Of a DNA stretch of 64,000 nt, positions 51,740 through 59,999 are shown in pieces. The translations under genes and the position numbers were made by a program. The notes beneath the pieces are model-generated. The model ran no database searches. It was not told the origin of the DNA and saw nothing but the letters and a program-made list of their open reading frames with translations. Origin of the DNA: Sphingobacteriales bacterium. GTDB lineage: Bacteria > Bacteroidota > Bacteroidia > Chitinophagales > CAIOSU01. Every line of letters begins with the position of its first letter. Within the stretch, counting starts at the first letter, position 1. Where the stretch lies: NCBI GenBank assembly GCA_027483645.1, contig JAIXUD010000009.1, positions 180,814 through 244,813 of the forward strand, read 5' to 3'.

Positions 51740-52820
51740 GGTACAATTTTAACAAATTCCCCGCTTCTATTTGCCATGTGAAGCTACTTTTTGCATTTCG
51801 ACATGCAACTATTAATTCGCTATATGCGTCCCTCTCTCGCTGTAAGTGTTGCACCACGTCAATTATGGCCTCTGGCGATAGCTCCTTTAGCAACACTGCC
51901 ACGGGATACTTTTCTACCAAAGCGCGGTACTCAGGGAAGTCCATATGCACGGCTGGTACCTCTGCCTGTATATAATCAAAACATTTATTCGCGAGGGAGT
52001 AATAGTAGCTCAAACCCATATTTTCCAAAAGGTTTAGCCCCAGCCACGCCCCTGCGGTAAGCTTAGGCAAATCAATAGGCTTTACAAAACCAAGGAACTC
52101 AACTTTGTGCTGTAAACCTAAGTGGGTGGTCATTTTGCGCAACTCAATGGAGAGGTCGCCCTCCCCAGCAATCTTGAGCTTAATATCTAGGTGCTGCATG
52201 GCTTCTAGCAGCGCCTCCAAGCCACGCCCTTTGTTGAGCGCCCCTTGATAAAGTAGATAGCCGGTTTCTTTGGGTATGATGGGCTTCACCACCACATCTG
52301 GTACATTTCGAATGGTGTGGAACGATATGCCATACCGCTGGGTAAATATCCCCGCCAGCGCTGGTCCCACGGTATACGCCAAATCGGCCTTTGGGATGAA
52401 TTTATCGGCCACCCACTCCCAGGTTTGCTTTACCCTTGGGCGGTTTACTACTTCGGGCACTTCGCTAAAGTATTCGTGGGCATCGTACACCTTTTTCCAG
52501 CCTTTCCACTTGCCTATCACAAATGCCGGGACAATGGTATCCAAATCCACGGCACAAACAATATCTGCTTTTCGCCCTAGCAAATAGAAGAATAACCGCA
52601 GGTTGAACTCGATATAGAATAGCTTTCCTTTATTAAACCTACACTTTAGCCTATACTGCTTATACTCTTCTATTTCAAGCATTTTTGAGTTATCCAACTC
52701 TCTACCCACTAGCATTACATCATATCCGTCGGCAGCCAAGGTGCGGCAGATGCGCTGCATTCGGCGGTCGAAGGTTAAGTCGTTGGTTACGGTGGCTATA
52801 ATGCGTTTCACTCCAGCCAA
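51729..52820 (-). CDS. Glycosyltransferase, GT-B fold
   Basis: 363 residues. The N-terminal part has the ATVTNDLTFDRRMQRICRTLAADGYDV opening seen in GT4-like enzymes, a Rossmann-like core (DIVCAVDLDTIVPAF), then LLYQGALNKGRGLEALLEAM near 190-210 and the donor site LNLLENMGLSYYYSLANKCFDYIQAEVP near 270-300. Likely cytoplasmic and involved in surface glycan synthesis; sugar and acceptor unknown. It overlaps recQ upstream by 13 bp and the other glycosyltransferase downstream by 11 bp. Confidence 0.87.
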   Translation of the reverse strand: MAGVKRIIATVTNDLTFDRRMQRICRTLAADGYDVMLVGRELDNSKMLEIEEYKQYRLKCRFNKGKLFYIEFNLRLFFYLLGRKADIVCAVDLDTIVPAFVIGKWKGWKKVYDAHEYFSEVPEVVNRPRVKQTWEWVADKFIPKADLAYTVGPALAGIFTQRYGISFHTIRNVPDVVVKPIIPKETGYLLYQGALNKGRGLEALLEAMQHLDIKLKIAGEGDLSIELRKMTTHLGLQHKVEFLGFVKPIDLPKLTAGAWLGLNLLENMGLSYYYSLANKCFDYIQAEVPAVHMDFPEYRALVEKYPVAVLLKELSPEAIIDVVQHLQRERDAYSELIVACRNAKSSFTWQIEAGNLLKLYRGI

Positions 52821-54706
52821 GTTAGTTGGTTATCGTCAGTTAGCGAAATGCGGCCCACATCCAGCAAGTGGCGCAATGTGGTGAGGATGGCATCTTCCGC
52901 ATATTGTGGCATTAGCACTATTAGTTCGTGGCTGGTCATGGGCGCCGCTTTCAGTGCCGTTTCCATATCTGCTACCAATGCCTCGCCGTCGTCCTCGGTT
53001 TTGGCGCCTTCCTTACAAATGTCGCACTGCCCGCAGGGTTCTGAGTTCATTTCGCCAAAGTATTCCAATATAAACTGACTACGGCATTGCTGTGTATTGA
53101 GGGCATAGCTCAGCATGGCTTTCACCTGCTCTTCAAATACCCGCTTTCGCTCAAGCACAAACTGTTTATCTAGCCGCAAGTATTTGGGGCTTTCCCGGGG
53201 TTTTAGGTAAGTTACCTGTGGCTGATCGGTTTGGGGCAGGTATTCAATCAAGCCCGCTTTCTTGAAGAAGTTGAGGTAGTTCTGTATGTCTTTCAAGTTC
53301 AACCCCGCCTTTTGCGCCAAATCAAACTCCTTGAAGGTGGTAAACTCCTCGAAAAGACCAGGATATGTGCGCAGCAACAACTTTATAAATGGGTCGAACT
53401 TCTTATTCGCAATCTGAAATTTATACAGTTCTTCCTTATCAGCCAAAAACCGGATACGCGACGGCATAAATACCGCCTCGGTAAGGCTCAATAAGCTTTG
53501 CTGCTCCAGTATCTTGAGCGCTCCCACCGTTTTAATAGCTTGTAGATTGAAATTTTGGGTAAGGGCATTCAAGTCCAGTGGGAAGCTCTCGCCCTCGCCA
53601 GCGCCCACTGCTAGTTGCAAGAAGTTGCCCAAAGCCGCATATACCGCCAATATCTCCTCTGGTGAGGGGAACTGGTTCTCCAGCCGGTAACGCATTTCGT
53701 TTTCATCAGCCAAATTGTACAATAGCAAAGCGAAGGCATGTTTGCCATCGCGACCTGCCCTACCCGCTTCTTGATAGTAAGACTCAATATTCTCGGGCAA
53801 ATCCAAATGGATTACCGTGCGGACATCGGCCTTGTCTATCCCCATCCCGAAGGCATTGGTACATACCATTACCCGCAGCTTGTTTTGGAGCCACTCTTCC
53901 TGCCGTTTGCTGCGCAAGTCATGGCTCATACCAGCATGATAATATGCAGCCTTAATACCCTTCTTACCCAGCATATCGGCCACCTCTTGCGTTTTTCGGC
54001 GCGAGCGTACATAAATGATAGCCAAGCCATTAACACTATTCAATGCCTGTAATACTTTACCCATTTTATCATCGGTACGGCGAACTACAAACGAGATATT
54101 AGGCCGCGCAAAACTGGCTTGGAAAACCCTTTGGTTCTTGAACATCAACCGCAATTGGATATCCTCTTTTACCTTGGGCGTAGCACTGGCCGTAAGCGCA
54201 AGTATTGGCACATTGGGTATCAATGGGCGTACATCGGCAATATTGAGGTAGGCAGGCCTAAAATCATAGCCCCATTGACTGATGCAGTGCGCCTCGTCCA
54301 CCGCAAATAGGCTTACTCTCATTTTGGGTAGGCGGACTAAGAAAATATCGGTTTTTAAACGCTCAGGCGATAGGTAGAGAAACTTGAAGTTGCCGTACAC
54401 GGCATTATCCAGCGCGATATCAATCTCTTCCCTGCTCATACCCGCATGCACGGAGATAGATTTGATGCCGCGCTTTTTAAGTCCCTCCACTTGGTCTTTC
54501 ATCAAAGCGATGAGCGGCGTAACCACAATACAAATGCCAGGCTGCGCCAGCGCGGGAATCTGGTAGCACAACGATTTACCGCCACCTGTAGGCAATATGG
54601 CCAAGGCATCTTGCCCAGCCAATACGGCATCCATGATTTCCTCCTGTAACGGGCGAAACTCCGTGAATTGCCAGTACAGCTCTAGTATGCCCTTGAGGTT
54701 GTGCAT
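52808..54706 (-). CDS. recQ: ATP-dependent DNA helicase RecQ
   Basis: 3'-5' DNA helicase of recombination repair, 632 residues. Motif I ILPTGGGKSLCYQIPAL is near 37-53, DEAHCISQWGYDFRP (II) near 139, SATPK (III), motif V TNAFGMGIDKADVR and motif VI QEAGRAGRDGK. The C-terminal zinc-binding module has Cys in QQCRSQFILEYFGE and PCGQCDICKEG near 545-570. The last 60 residues are short and acidic; an HRDC domain is not evident, so this is the shorter Bacteroidetes form. It heads a tight operon with two glycosyltransferases, an unusual partnership. Confidence 0.94.
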   Translation of the reverse strand: MHNLKGILELYWQFTEFRPLQEEIMDAVLAGQDALAILPTGGGKSLCYQIPALAQPGICIVVTPLIALMKDQVEGLKKRGIKSISVHAGMSREEIDIALDNAVYGNFKFLYLSPERLKTDIFLVRLPKMRVSLFAVDEAHCISQWGYDFRPAYLNIADVRPLIPNVPILALTASATPKVKEDIQLRLMFKNQRVFQASFARPNISFVVRRTDDKMGKVLQALNSVNGLAIIYVRSRRKTQEVADMLGKKGIKAAYYHAGMSHDLRSKRQEEWLQNKLRVMVCTNAFGMGIDKADVRTVIHLDLPENIESYYQEAGRAGRDGKHAFALLLYNLADENEMRYRLENQFPSPEEILAVYAALGNFLQLAVGAGEGESFPLDLNALTQNFNLQAIKTVGALKILEQQSLLSLTEAVFMPSRIRFLADKEELYKFQIANKKFDPFIKLLLRTYPGLFEEFTTFKEFDLAQKAGLNLKDIQNYLNFFKKAGLIEYLPQTDQPQVTYLKPRESPKYLRLDKQFVLERKRVFEEQVKAMLSYALNTQQCRSQFILEYFGEMNSEPCGQCDICKEGAKTEDDGEALVADMETALKAAPMTSHELIVLMPQYAEDAILTTLRHLLDVGRISLTDDNQLTWLE

Positions 54707-54713
54707 TGGATAT

Positions 54714-54780
54714 GTACGTTATATCCCGAGGGCGTTGCCCCCGGTTAACATTATTATGCCCAGCCTTAGGCTGGCGTACC
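54714..54780. repeat. REP-like double dyad
   Basis: CCGAGGGCGTTGCCCCCGG (dyad GGGC-GTT-GCCC) followed by CCAGCCT-T-AGGCTGG at 54760-54774, in the spacer upstream of recQ. This is the GGGCGTTGCCC class of intergenic repeats common in Bacteroidetes. Confidence 0.7.
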
Positions 54781-54791
54781 GCAATATGGAT

Positions 54792-54820
54792 ACAAGGTAA
54801 AAATAGGATTTTTACCTTGT
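54792..54820 (-). terminator. Terminator hairpin of the aspartate aminotransferase gene
   Basis: ACAAGGTAAAAA and TTTTTACCTTGT are perfect complements over 12 bp around TAGGA, 10 bp past the aminotransferase stop. The U-run lies in the stem itself and there is no further T-run. Confidence 0.75.
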
Positions 54821-54830
54821 AGGCGCGTTG

Positions 54831-56024
54831 TTAATTCAATTTCGCCAACGCCGCCTTAATCCTCGCGCAGGCCTCGGTCAATTGTTTTTCGCTGGCGGCA
54901 TAGCTTATACGCACACACTCGGGTGAACCGAATGCAGCACCCGAAACCAACGATACTAACCCCTCAGCCAATAAATAGAGCGCTAAATCATCGGCATCTT
55001 TTATCGTTTCGCCATTGTAAGATTTGCCAAAGTAAGCACTTACATCGGGGAACAGGTAGAAAGCCCCTGGCGGCGTATTTACCTTTAATCCGGGTATTTC
55101 GCTCAATAAGGCAATCACCATATCGCGGCGATGGTGAAACTGGTCGCGCATATCCCAAGTAGGCTGCATGTCGCCGTTCAAGGCTGCCTCAGCGGCCTTT
55201 TGGGCGATGCTGCACGTAGCACTAGTAAACTGGCCTTGTAACTTATCGCAAGCCTTGGCAATCCACAGCGGGGCGCCAATGTAACCTACGCGCCAGCCCG
55301 TCATAGCAAAACCTTTTGCAAAACCATTTACGGTAATGGTTTGGTTGAACACTTCTGGGAACTGGGCAATGCTTTCGTGCTTGCCATCGTAATTGATGTA
55401 CTCGTAGATTTCGTCGGAAACAATGTAGATTTCCGGATACTTCGCCAATACTTTAGCCAAACTTTGCAATTCTTCCTTGCTATACACAGAGCCCGAAGGG
55501 TTGCTCGGTGAACTGAATATTATCATACGCGTTTTAGGCGTAATGGCAGCTTCCAATTGCTCTGCGGTAATCTTAAAGTCTTGCTCAATGTTGGTAAACA
55601 CGTTCACCATCTTGCCCTCGGCCAACTCTACCATAGCGGCATAGCTCACCCAAAACGGTGCAGGAACTATCACTTCATCGCCAGGGTTTACAAGGCACAA
55701 CACTACATTAATGAGGCTCTGCTTGGCACCCGTAGAAACTACTATCTGCTCAGGAGAATATTCCAACCCATTATCCCGTTTAAACTTGGCTGCAATGGCT
55801 TTGCGCAACTCAATGGTACCTGGCACGGCGGTATAGAAAGTAAAACCTTCGTCGATGGCCTTTTTTGCCGCTTCACGGATGTGCGTTGGCGTTACAAAAT
55901 CGGGCTCACCCAGGCTTAGGCTGATGATATCGTGGCCTTGAGCCTTAAGTTCGCGGCCCATTTGGGCCATTTTGATAGTTGCAGATTCGTGAAGGTTGGC
56001 TATCCTGTCTGATAAATGGGGCAT
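54831..56024 (-). CDS. Aspartate aminotransferase-like PLP enzyme (class I, AspC type)
   Basis: Pyridoxal-phosphate aminotransferase of 397 residues that moves the amino group between aspartate (or a related amino acid) and 2-oxoglutarate. Landmarks are SLGEPDFVTPTHIREAA near 37, the substrate/PLP region STGAKQSL near 93, SSPSNPSGSVYSKEEL near 170, VSDEIYEYINYDG, the PLP Lys in NGFAKGFAMTGWRVGY near 235-250, and the C-terminal FGSPECVRISYAAS with the carboxylate-binding Arg. A -7-like TAATTTCG lies at 56042-56049 on the minus strand. Confidence 0.93.
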   Translation of the reverse strand: MPHLSDRIANLHESATIKMAQMGRELKAQGHDIISLSLGEPDFVTPTHIREAAKKAIDEGFTFYTAVPGTIELRKAIAAKFKRDNGLEYSPEQIVVSTGAKQSLINVVLCLVNPGDEVIVPAPFWVSYAAMVELAEGKMVNVFTNIEQDFKITAEQLEAAITPKTRMIIFSSPSNPSGSVYSKEELQSLAKVLAKYPEIYIVSDEIYEYINYDGKHESIAQFPEVFNQTITVNGFAKGFAMTGWRVGYIGAPLWIAKACDKLQGQFTSATCSIAQKAAEAALNGDMQPTWDMRDQFHHRRDMVIALLSEIPGLKVNTPPGAFYLFPDVSAYFGKSYNGETIKDADDLALYLLAEGLVSLVSGAAFGSPECVRISYAASEKQLTEACARIKAALAKLN

Positions 56025-56159
56025 ACCACTATTATTTTGTGCGAAATTAGGAATTGCATAGCATAAAACACCTTTTATTTTTACGGTTGCAATATTCTCG
56101 TCCTATCGTGTTATTTTTATGGGAGCACTATTACTAAATCTTGAAAACTACTACCTAGC

Positions 56160-57431
56160 ATGACTCTTAAAAAGAAGCTTGTAGCAGGAACTGCTGTATT
56201 GTTTACCGTGGCGTTGGTTTACGTTTTTTATCCTTCGTCAACTATTGATACCGAGGTAGATGCCATGCGCATTGAAGCGGAAAAGGAGGAGCAAGTTGAA
56301 TTTCTATTCGGTATACAGAAGAATGAGTATGATGTGGTTCAAGGTAAAGTAAAGCCTAACCAAAACCTAGCTAGTATATTAACAGGCAACGACTTAAATG
56401 CTGGAAACATCTTAAACCTTTCGGCCAAGTACAGCGATGTATTTGATACCCGCTACATGAAATTCGATAGGCCCTATACCATCATGGCACTAGAAGGTGA
56501 CACCAATAAGAGCGTGGCTTACCTTATCTATGAGAAGAGCAACGTGGAGTTTATTGTATACGATTTGTTGAAGGACTCTGTATACAAAGGCCAAAAGGAA
56601 GTAACCATTGAGCGCAAGTACATATCTGGTACCATCAACTCATCATTATCAGAAACTTTGCAAAACGCTGGTGTTGATGTAGGCTTGGCTTACAACATGG
56701 CCAGCATTTACGATTGTACTATCGACTTCTACAAATTGCAGAAGGGCGATTTCTTTAAAGTAATCTATACCGAGAAGTTGGTTGAAGGCAAATCGGTTGG
56801 TGTTGACCGAATTGAAGCTATTGAGTTTACGCACAATAGCAAACCCTTTTACGCCTTCTACTTTGAGCAGGATAGTGTAGGTGCTTACTACGACGATAAA
56901 GCAGAGAGCATGAAACGTGCCTTCTTAAAAGCACCGTTGAAGTACGGCTATCGCATCAGCTCTAAGTACAACAAGAACCGCCTGCACCCAGTATTGAAGG
57001 TGAACCGCCCACACTTGGGTACCGATTATGCAGCAGCGCATGGCACCCCTATTATAACTGTAGGAGATGGCGTAGTATTGGAAGCTAGCTTTACCAAAGG
57101 CAATGGCAACTATGTAAAAATCAAGCATAATGGTACCTACACTACCCAATACCTGCACATGAGCAAGTTTGCCAGCGGTATGAAAAAGGGCAAACGCGTG
57201 AGCCAAGGCGACGTGATTGGATATGTAGGCAGCACTGGCCTAGCTACTGGCCCGCACGTTTGTTTCCGTTTCTGGAAAGATGGCGTACAAGTTGATCCTT
57301 TCAAAGTAATGCCTCCACCAGCCGAGCCTATCGCTAAGAAAAACTTGGATGAATACAACGCCAAAGTAGAAACCCTTAAGAAAGAACTGGAAGGTATCAA
57401 GAGCCCCGAGTTGACGGCTAGTCTTAAATAG
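56160..57431 (+). CDS. M23-family peptidoglycan metallopeptidase with HxC motif
   Basis: 423-residue cell-wall endopeptidase anchored by one N-terminal transmembrane segment (about 5-24). After a long non-catalytic domain with OapA/LysM-like character (residues 45-260), the M23 domain follows: HLGTD at about 284-288 (His and Asp zinc ligands), catalytic-region YLHMSKF near 328, and GPHVCFRFW near 363-371. The last motif is normally HxH. Here the second His, a zinc ligand in LytM, is Cys, which could still bind zinc. Followed by a strong terminator. Confidence 0.9.
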   Translation: MTLKKKLVAGTAVLFTVALVYVFYPSSTIDTEVDAMRIEAEKEEQVEFLFGIQKNEYDVVQGKVKPNQNLASILTGNDLNAGNILNLSAKYSDVFDTRYMKFDRPYTIMALEGDTNKSVAYLIYEKSNVEFIVYDLLKDSVYKGQKEVTIERKYISGTINSSLSETLQNAGVDVGLAYNMASIYDCTIDFYKLQKGDFFKVIYTEKLVEGKSVGVDRIEAIEFTHNSKPFYAFYFEQDSVGAYYDDKAESMKRAFLKAPLKYGYRISSKYNKNRLHPVLKVNRPHLGTDYAAAHGTPIITVGDGVVLEASFTKGNGNYVKIKHNGTYTTQYLHMSKFASGMKKGKRVSQGDVIGYVGSTGLATGPHVCFRFWKDGVQVDPFKVMPPPAEPIAKKNLDEYNAKVETLKKELEGIKSPELTASLK

Positions 57432-57563
57432 TCCACAGACAGCGGACGACGGACCACGGTTTACATAGTATCTCAAAAAAAACAAAGGAAGAAAAGGTCG
57501 AATGGCAATGCCATTCGACCTTTTTTTAAGCAACTGTAGTCCGTCGTCTGTCGTCCGTGGAGC
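57430..57563. repeat. Inverted heptad pair flanking a terminator
   Basis: The left arm AGTCCAC, AGACAGC, GGACGAC, GGACCAC, GGTTTAC (57430-57464) and the right arm GTAGTCC, GTCGTCT, GTCGTCC, GTGGAGC (57536-57563) are in 7-bp register and roughly complementary. They enclose the hairpin at 57492-57527. Confidence 0.8.
57492..57527 (+). terminator. Intrinsic terminator of the M23 peptidase gene
   Basis: A perfect 15-bp stem AAAAGGTCGAATGGC/GCCATTCGACCTTTT around AAT, followed by TTT. Confidence 0.93.
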
Positions 57564-57591
57564 AGGAAAGCAACTATGTCAGAAAAAATGG

Positions 57592-57599
57592 TATCTTTA
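57592..57599 (+). promoter_or_regulatory. -7 box of the lipoprotein/beta-barrel operon
   Basis: TATCTTTA, one mismatch to TAnnTTTG, 19 bp before ATG 57619 and inside the longer frame that opens at 57601. Confidence 0.4.
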
Positions 57600-57618
57600 G
57601 TTGATAACAAACCTTGCT

Positions 57619-58062
57619 ATGAGAAATTTTGTGCGTGTATTGATACTATTGGGTGTTGTTAGTGTTGGTTTTTCCGGTTGCAATAAATATGATGAGGGTC
57701 CGGCGTTTTCGCTTCGTTCTAAAACTTTTAGGGCTACCAACAACTGGTTCACTACTGTAGCGGCCAAAAACGGCATTGATGTAACAGCCGATACTCGCAT
57801 CGGCATTAATCTAAAAAGTGACGGTACCGTTGTATATCAAGATACGGTTGCCACTGCCGAGGGCGACATAATTACCGAGCGACGCGGTGTTTGGGAATTT
57901 GATAACAGTGCAGAAAATCTGTTACTGGTATTTACCAACCCAGGCGGTGGGGCTATTGGTGCCAAAATATGGTACATCCTCCGCTTAACAACCGACGAGC
58001 TTTGGGTAACTGAAACCATTGGCCAAGACTTGTACCGCTACGAGTTTGAACCTCAGGAATAA
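57619..58062 (+). CDS. Hypothetical lipocalin-like lipoprotein
   Basis: 147 residues from ATG 57619, giving the lipoprotein signal MRNFVRVLILLGVVSVGFSGC (lipobox FSGC). The mature part has FRATNNWFTTVAAKNG, NLKSDGTVVYQDTV and RGVWEFDNSAENLLLVF, the GTxxY...GxWxF pattern of lipocalin-like Bacteroidetes proteins. Ligand unknown. The beta-barrel gene starts 8 bp later, so the two are probably cotranscribed and may sit together in the outer membrane. Confidence 0.78.
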   Translation: MRNFVRVLILLGVVSVGFSGCNKYDEGPAFSLRSKTFRATNNWFTTVAAKNGIDVTADTRIGINLKSDGTVVYQDTVATAEGDIITERRGVWEFDNSAENLLLVFTNPGGGAIGAKIWYILRLTTDELWVTETIGQDLYRYEFEPQE

Positions 58063-58070
58063 AAGCTTTC

Positions 58071-58841
58071 ATGGCTAGTCGTTTTATCATTATAGCTGCT
58101 CTAGCATGTTGCTGTTTTGCAGCATCTGCGCAGATAATAAGTGAAGATTTGCCCCTTTCCAGTCCTGACACCCGCAATACTCGGCAATATGATAATGACA
58201 GGCCTTCGTTTATTATTATTAACCTAGGTATAGCGGCACCAGCTGGGGCTTATGGCTCTGCCAATATATTGGAAGATGATGCAGGCTACGCCACCCCGGG
58301 GCTCGACTTGCACATAAACTATGGCCGCACCTTTAATCGGTTTATTGGCATCACAGCCACAGCGGGCTATCTGGTGCAAAACATCCGCATTGCAGAGATT
58401 GTAGATAACATCAACCGCTATAGCCTTAATACTATTGTCTATGAATACGATTACCCAGGCATGCGCTACCTATATGCAGCAGGAGGCTTACTGGTTACGA
58501 TACCTGCTACCCCTAGCTTTAATATCGACCTAAAGCTACAGGGCGGTATTGCTTTTGGTAAAGACAATGAATTGGTTTGGAAAGTGGAAGACCCTACCGG
58601 TATCTATATTGAGAAGTACGGCTCTGCCACGGACATTGCCTTTTTGCCCGATATCGGCCTCAACTTTAGGCTTTTGGTAACGGAGGGCTTCACCATAAAC
58701 TTCTTTACCGATTTCGTGATGGCTAATTTCGAGTTCAGCAATGTACCCGTTTATAGAAATGGAGTGCCTATCGGCAGTTACAATTATCCTTTAAAAATGC
58801 GCAACGTAAATGTGGGTATTGGTGCTGGATACCGGTTCTAA
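58071..58841 (+). CDS. Outer-membrane beta-barrel-like protein
   Basis: 256 residues with a signal peptide (MASRFIIIAALACCCFAASAQ). Amphipathic strands ending in aromatics follow: DLHINYGRTFNRFIGITATAGY, MRYLYAAGGLLVTI, DIGLNFRLLV, INFFTDFVMANFEF. The protein ends with VGIGAGYRF, a C-terminal aromatic typical of barrels inserted by BamA. No specific function is evident. Cotranscribed with the lipoprotein upstream; convergent with the cytochrome c gene. Confidence 0.78.
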   Translation: MASRFIIIAALACCCFAASAQIISEDLPLSSPDTRNTRQYDNDRPSFIIINLGIAAPAGAYGSANILEDDAGYATPGLDLHINYGRTFNRFIGITATAGYLVQNIRIAEIVDNINRYSLNTIVYEYDYPGMRYLYAAGGLLVTIPATPSFNIDLKLQGGIAFGKDNELVWKVEDPTGIYIEKYGSATDIAFLPDIGLNFRLLVTEGFTINFFTDFVMANFEFSNVPVYRNGVPIGSYNYPLKMRNVNVGIGAGYRF

Positions 58842-58866
58842 CTGACCGAATTATCGTTTAACCAAA

Positions 58867-59859
58867 TCAACGCTCCGCAACGCCACCTGGGGTAAATCGT
58901 TCCACAGTGTTATCATGCTGTTCTACCGTGCGTAAATATTCATAGATGGCAGCTAGATCTTCTTCGGTCATACCAGCATACATCGTCCATGGCATAACGG
59001 TTTGGAACTCACCAGGTGCCACTTTTGGCGGCGTGTAGATAGCTAAGTCGTGGTTTTTGAATTTGCCAACAAACATTTCTTTCGTCCAAGCACCGATACC
59101 GGTTGGGTGGGCGGTAATGTTCATGGAGCGCACTACACTACCATCGGGCATCTTAAATTCGAAGCCACCCGCAAATGCTTTGCTCATATCCAGCTTGCCT
59201 GGGCTGCTCATAGGGGTATGGCAATCGCCACAGGCGGCTATGGTGGTCATATAACGGCCATACTCCACCACATTGCCCTTGTCTGGTATGGCTTGGTGGT
59301 TTGCAATAGTGGGAGTGGTATTAATCAAAATATTTACCGGAAAATCAAGTTCGCGTGCTGGGTATGGCTTAGTGGTTACGGGCTCTAAACTGCGAATGTA
59401 GGCTATCACCGCCTCAATATCTTTCATATCAGCTTGGCCATAAGATAGGTATGGCATAATGTTGAACATGGCACGGCCATCTGCACCCACGCCGTTGGTA
59501 ATAGCTCGGTAAAGCTCGCCATCCGTTAAGTTTGCAGTATAAGCGGGCGTAATGTTAGTAGAGAAAATCTCACCTGGCAAGCCAATATCGTGGCCAAACC
59601 TTTCACCACCGCCGCCGTGTGTGCCATCTACTATCGGGCCGCTAAATACCGAAAAGTCGCGGGTGGAATGGCAATCAATGCATACCATCACGTTATTGGC
59701 CAAGTATTTGCCTCTCTCTATCAACTCTGGGGTTGGCTGAACCACCAGTTTAGGCAACTCAATATTAGGTAAAGCTAGGCTCACGTAGGCTGCCAAGCCA
59801 CTTACCGCCAAAACAAGCAACACGGCAATGGCACCGAAGATTTTCAAAAAACGTTTCAT
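58867..59859 (-). CDS. Diheme c-type cytochrome
   Basis: 330 residues with an N-terminal membrane anchor or signal (about 5-28, IFGAIAVLLVLAVSGLAAYV). Two heme attachment motifs, CIDCH near 59-63 and CGDCH near 212-216, each start a cytochrome c domain. Downstream Met residues (NIMPYLSY and TVMPWTMYAGM) are plausible distal heme ligands. The arrangement resembles the diheme cytochrome subunits of membrane alcohol/aldehyde dehydrogenases, but no dehydrogenase gene is adjacent. A role in periplasmic electron transfer is safe; the partner is unknown. Confidence 0.9.
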   Translation of the reverse strand: MKRFLKIFGAIAVLLVLAVSGLAAYVSLALPNIELPKLVVQPTPELIERGKYLANNVMVCIDCHSTRDFSVFSGPIVDGTHGGGGERFGHDIGLPGEIFSTNITPAYTANLTDGELYRAITNGVGADGRAMFNIMPYLSYGQADMKDIEAVIAYIRSLEPVTTKPYPARELDFPVNILINTTPTIANHQAIPDKGNVVEYGRYMTTIAACGDCHTPMSSPGKLDMSKAFAGGFEFKMPDGSVVRSMNITAHPTGIGAWTKEMFVGKFKNHDLAIYTPPKVAPGEFQTVMPWTMYAGMTEEDLAAIYEYLRTVEQHDNTVERFTPGGVAER

Positions 59860-59999
59860 AAAAACAGGTTAGTTGGTTAGTAGTGTTCAAAAACGGGTAG
59901 TGAGCGCAGAGGGTTGCCTATAGGTAAAAAAAATGGCAACCTATGCACAGCGAATATATGCACATTTTATTAATAGAACAAAAAGGATAGTATTTTCAA

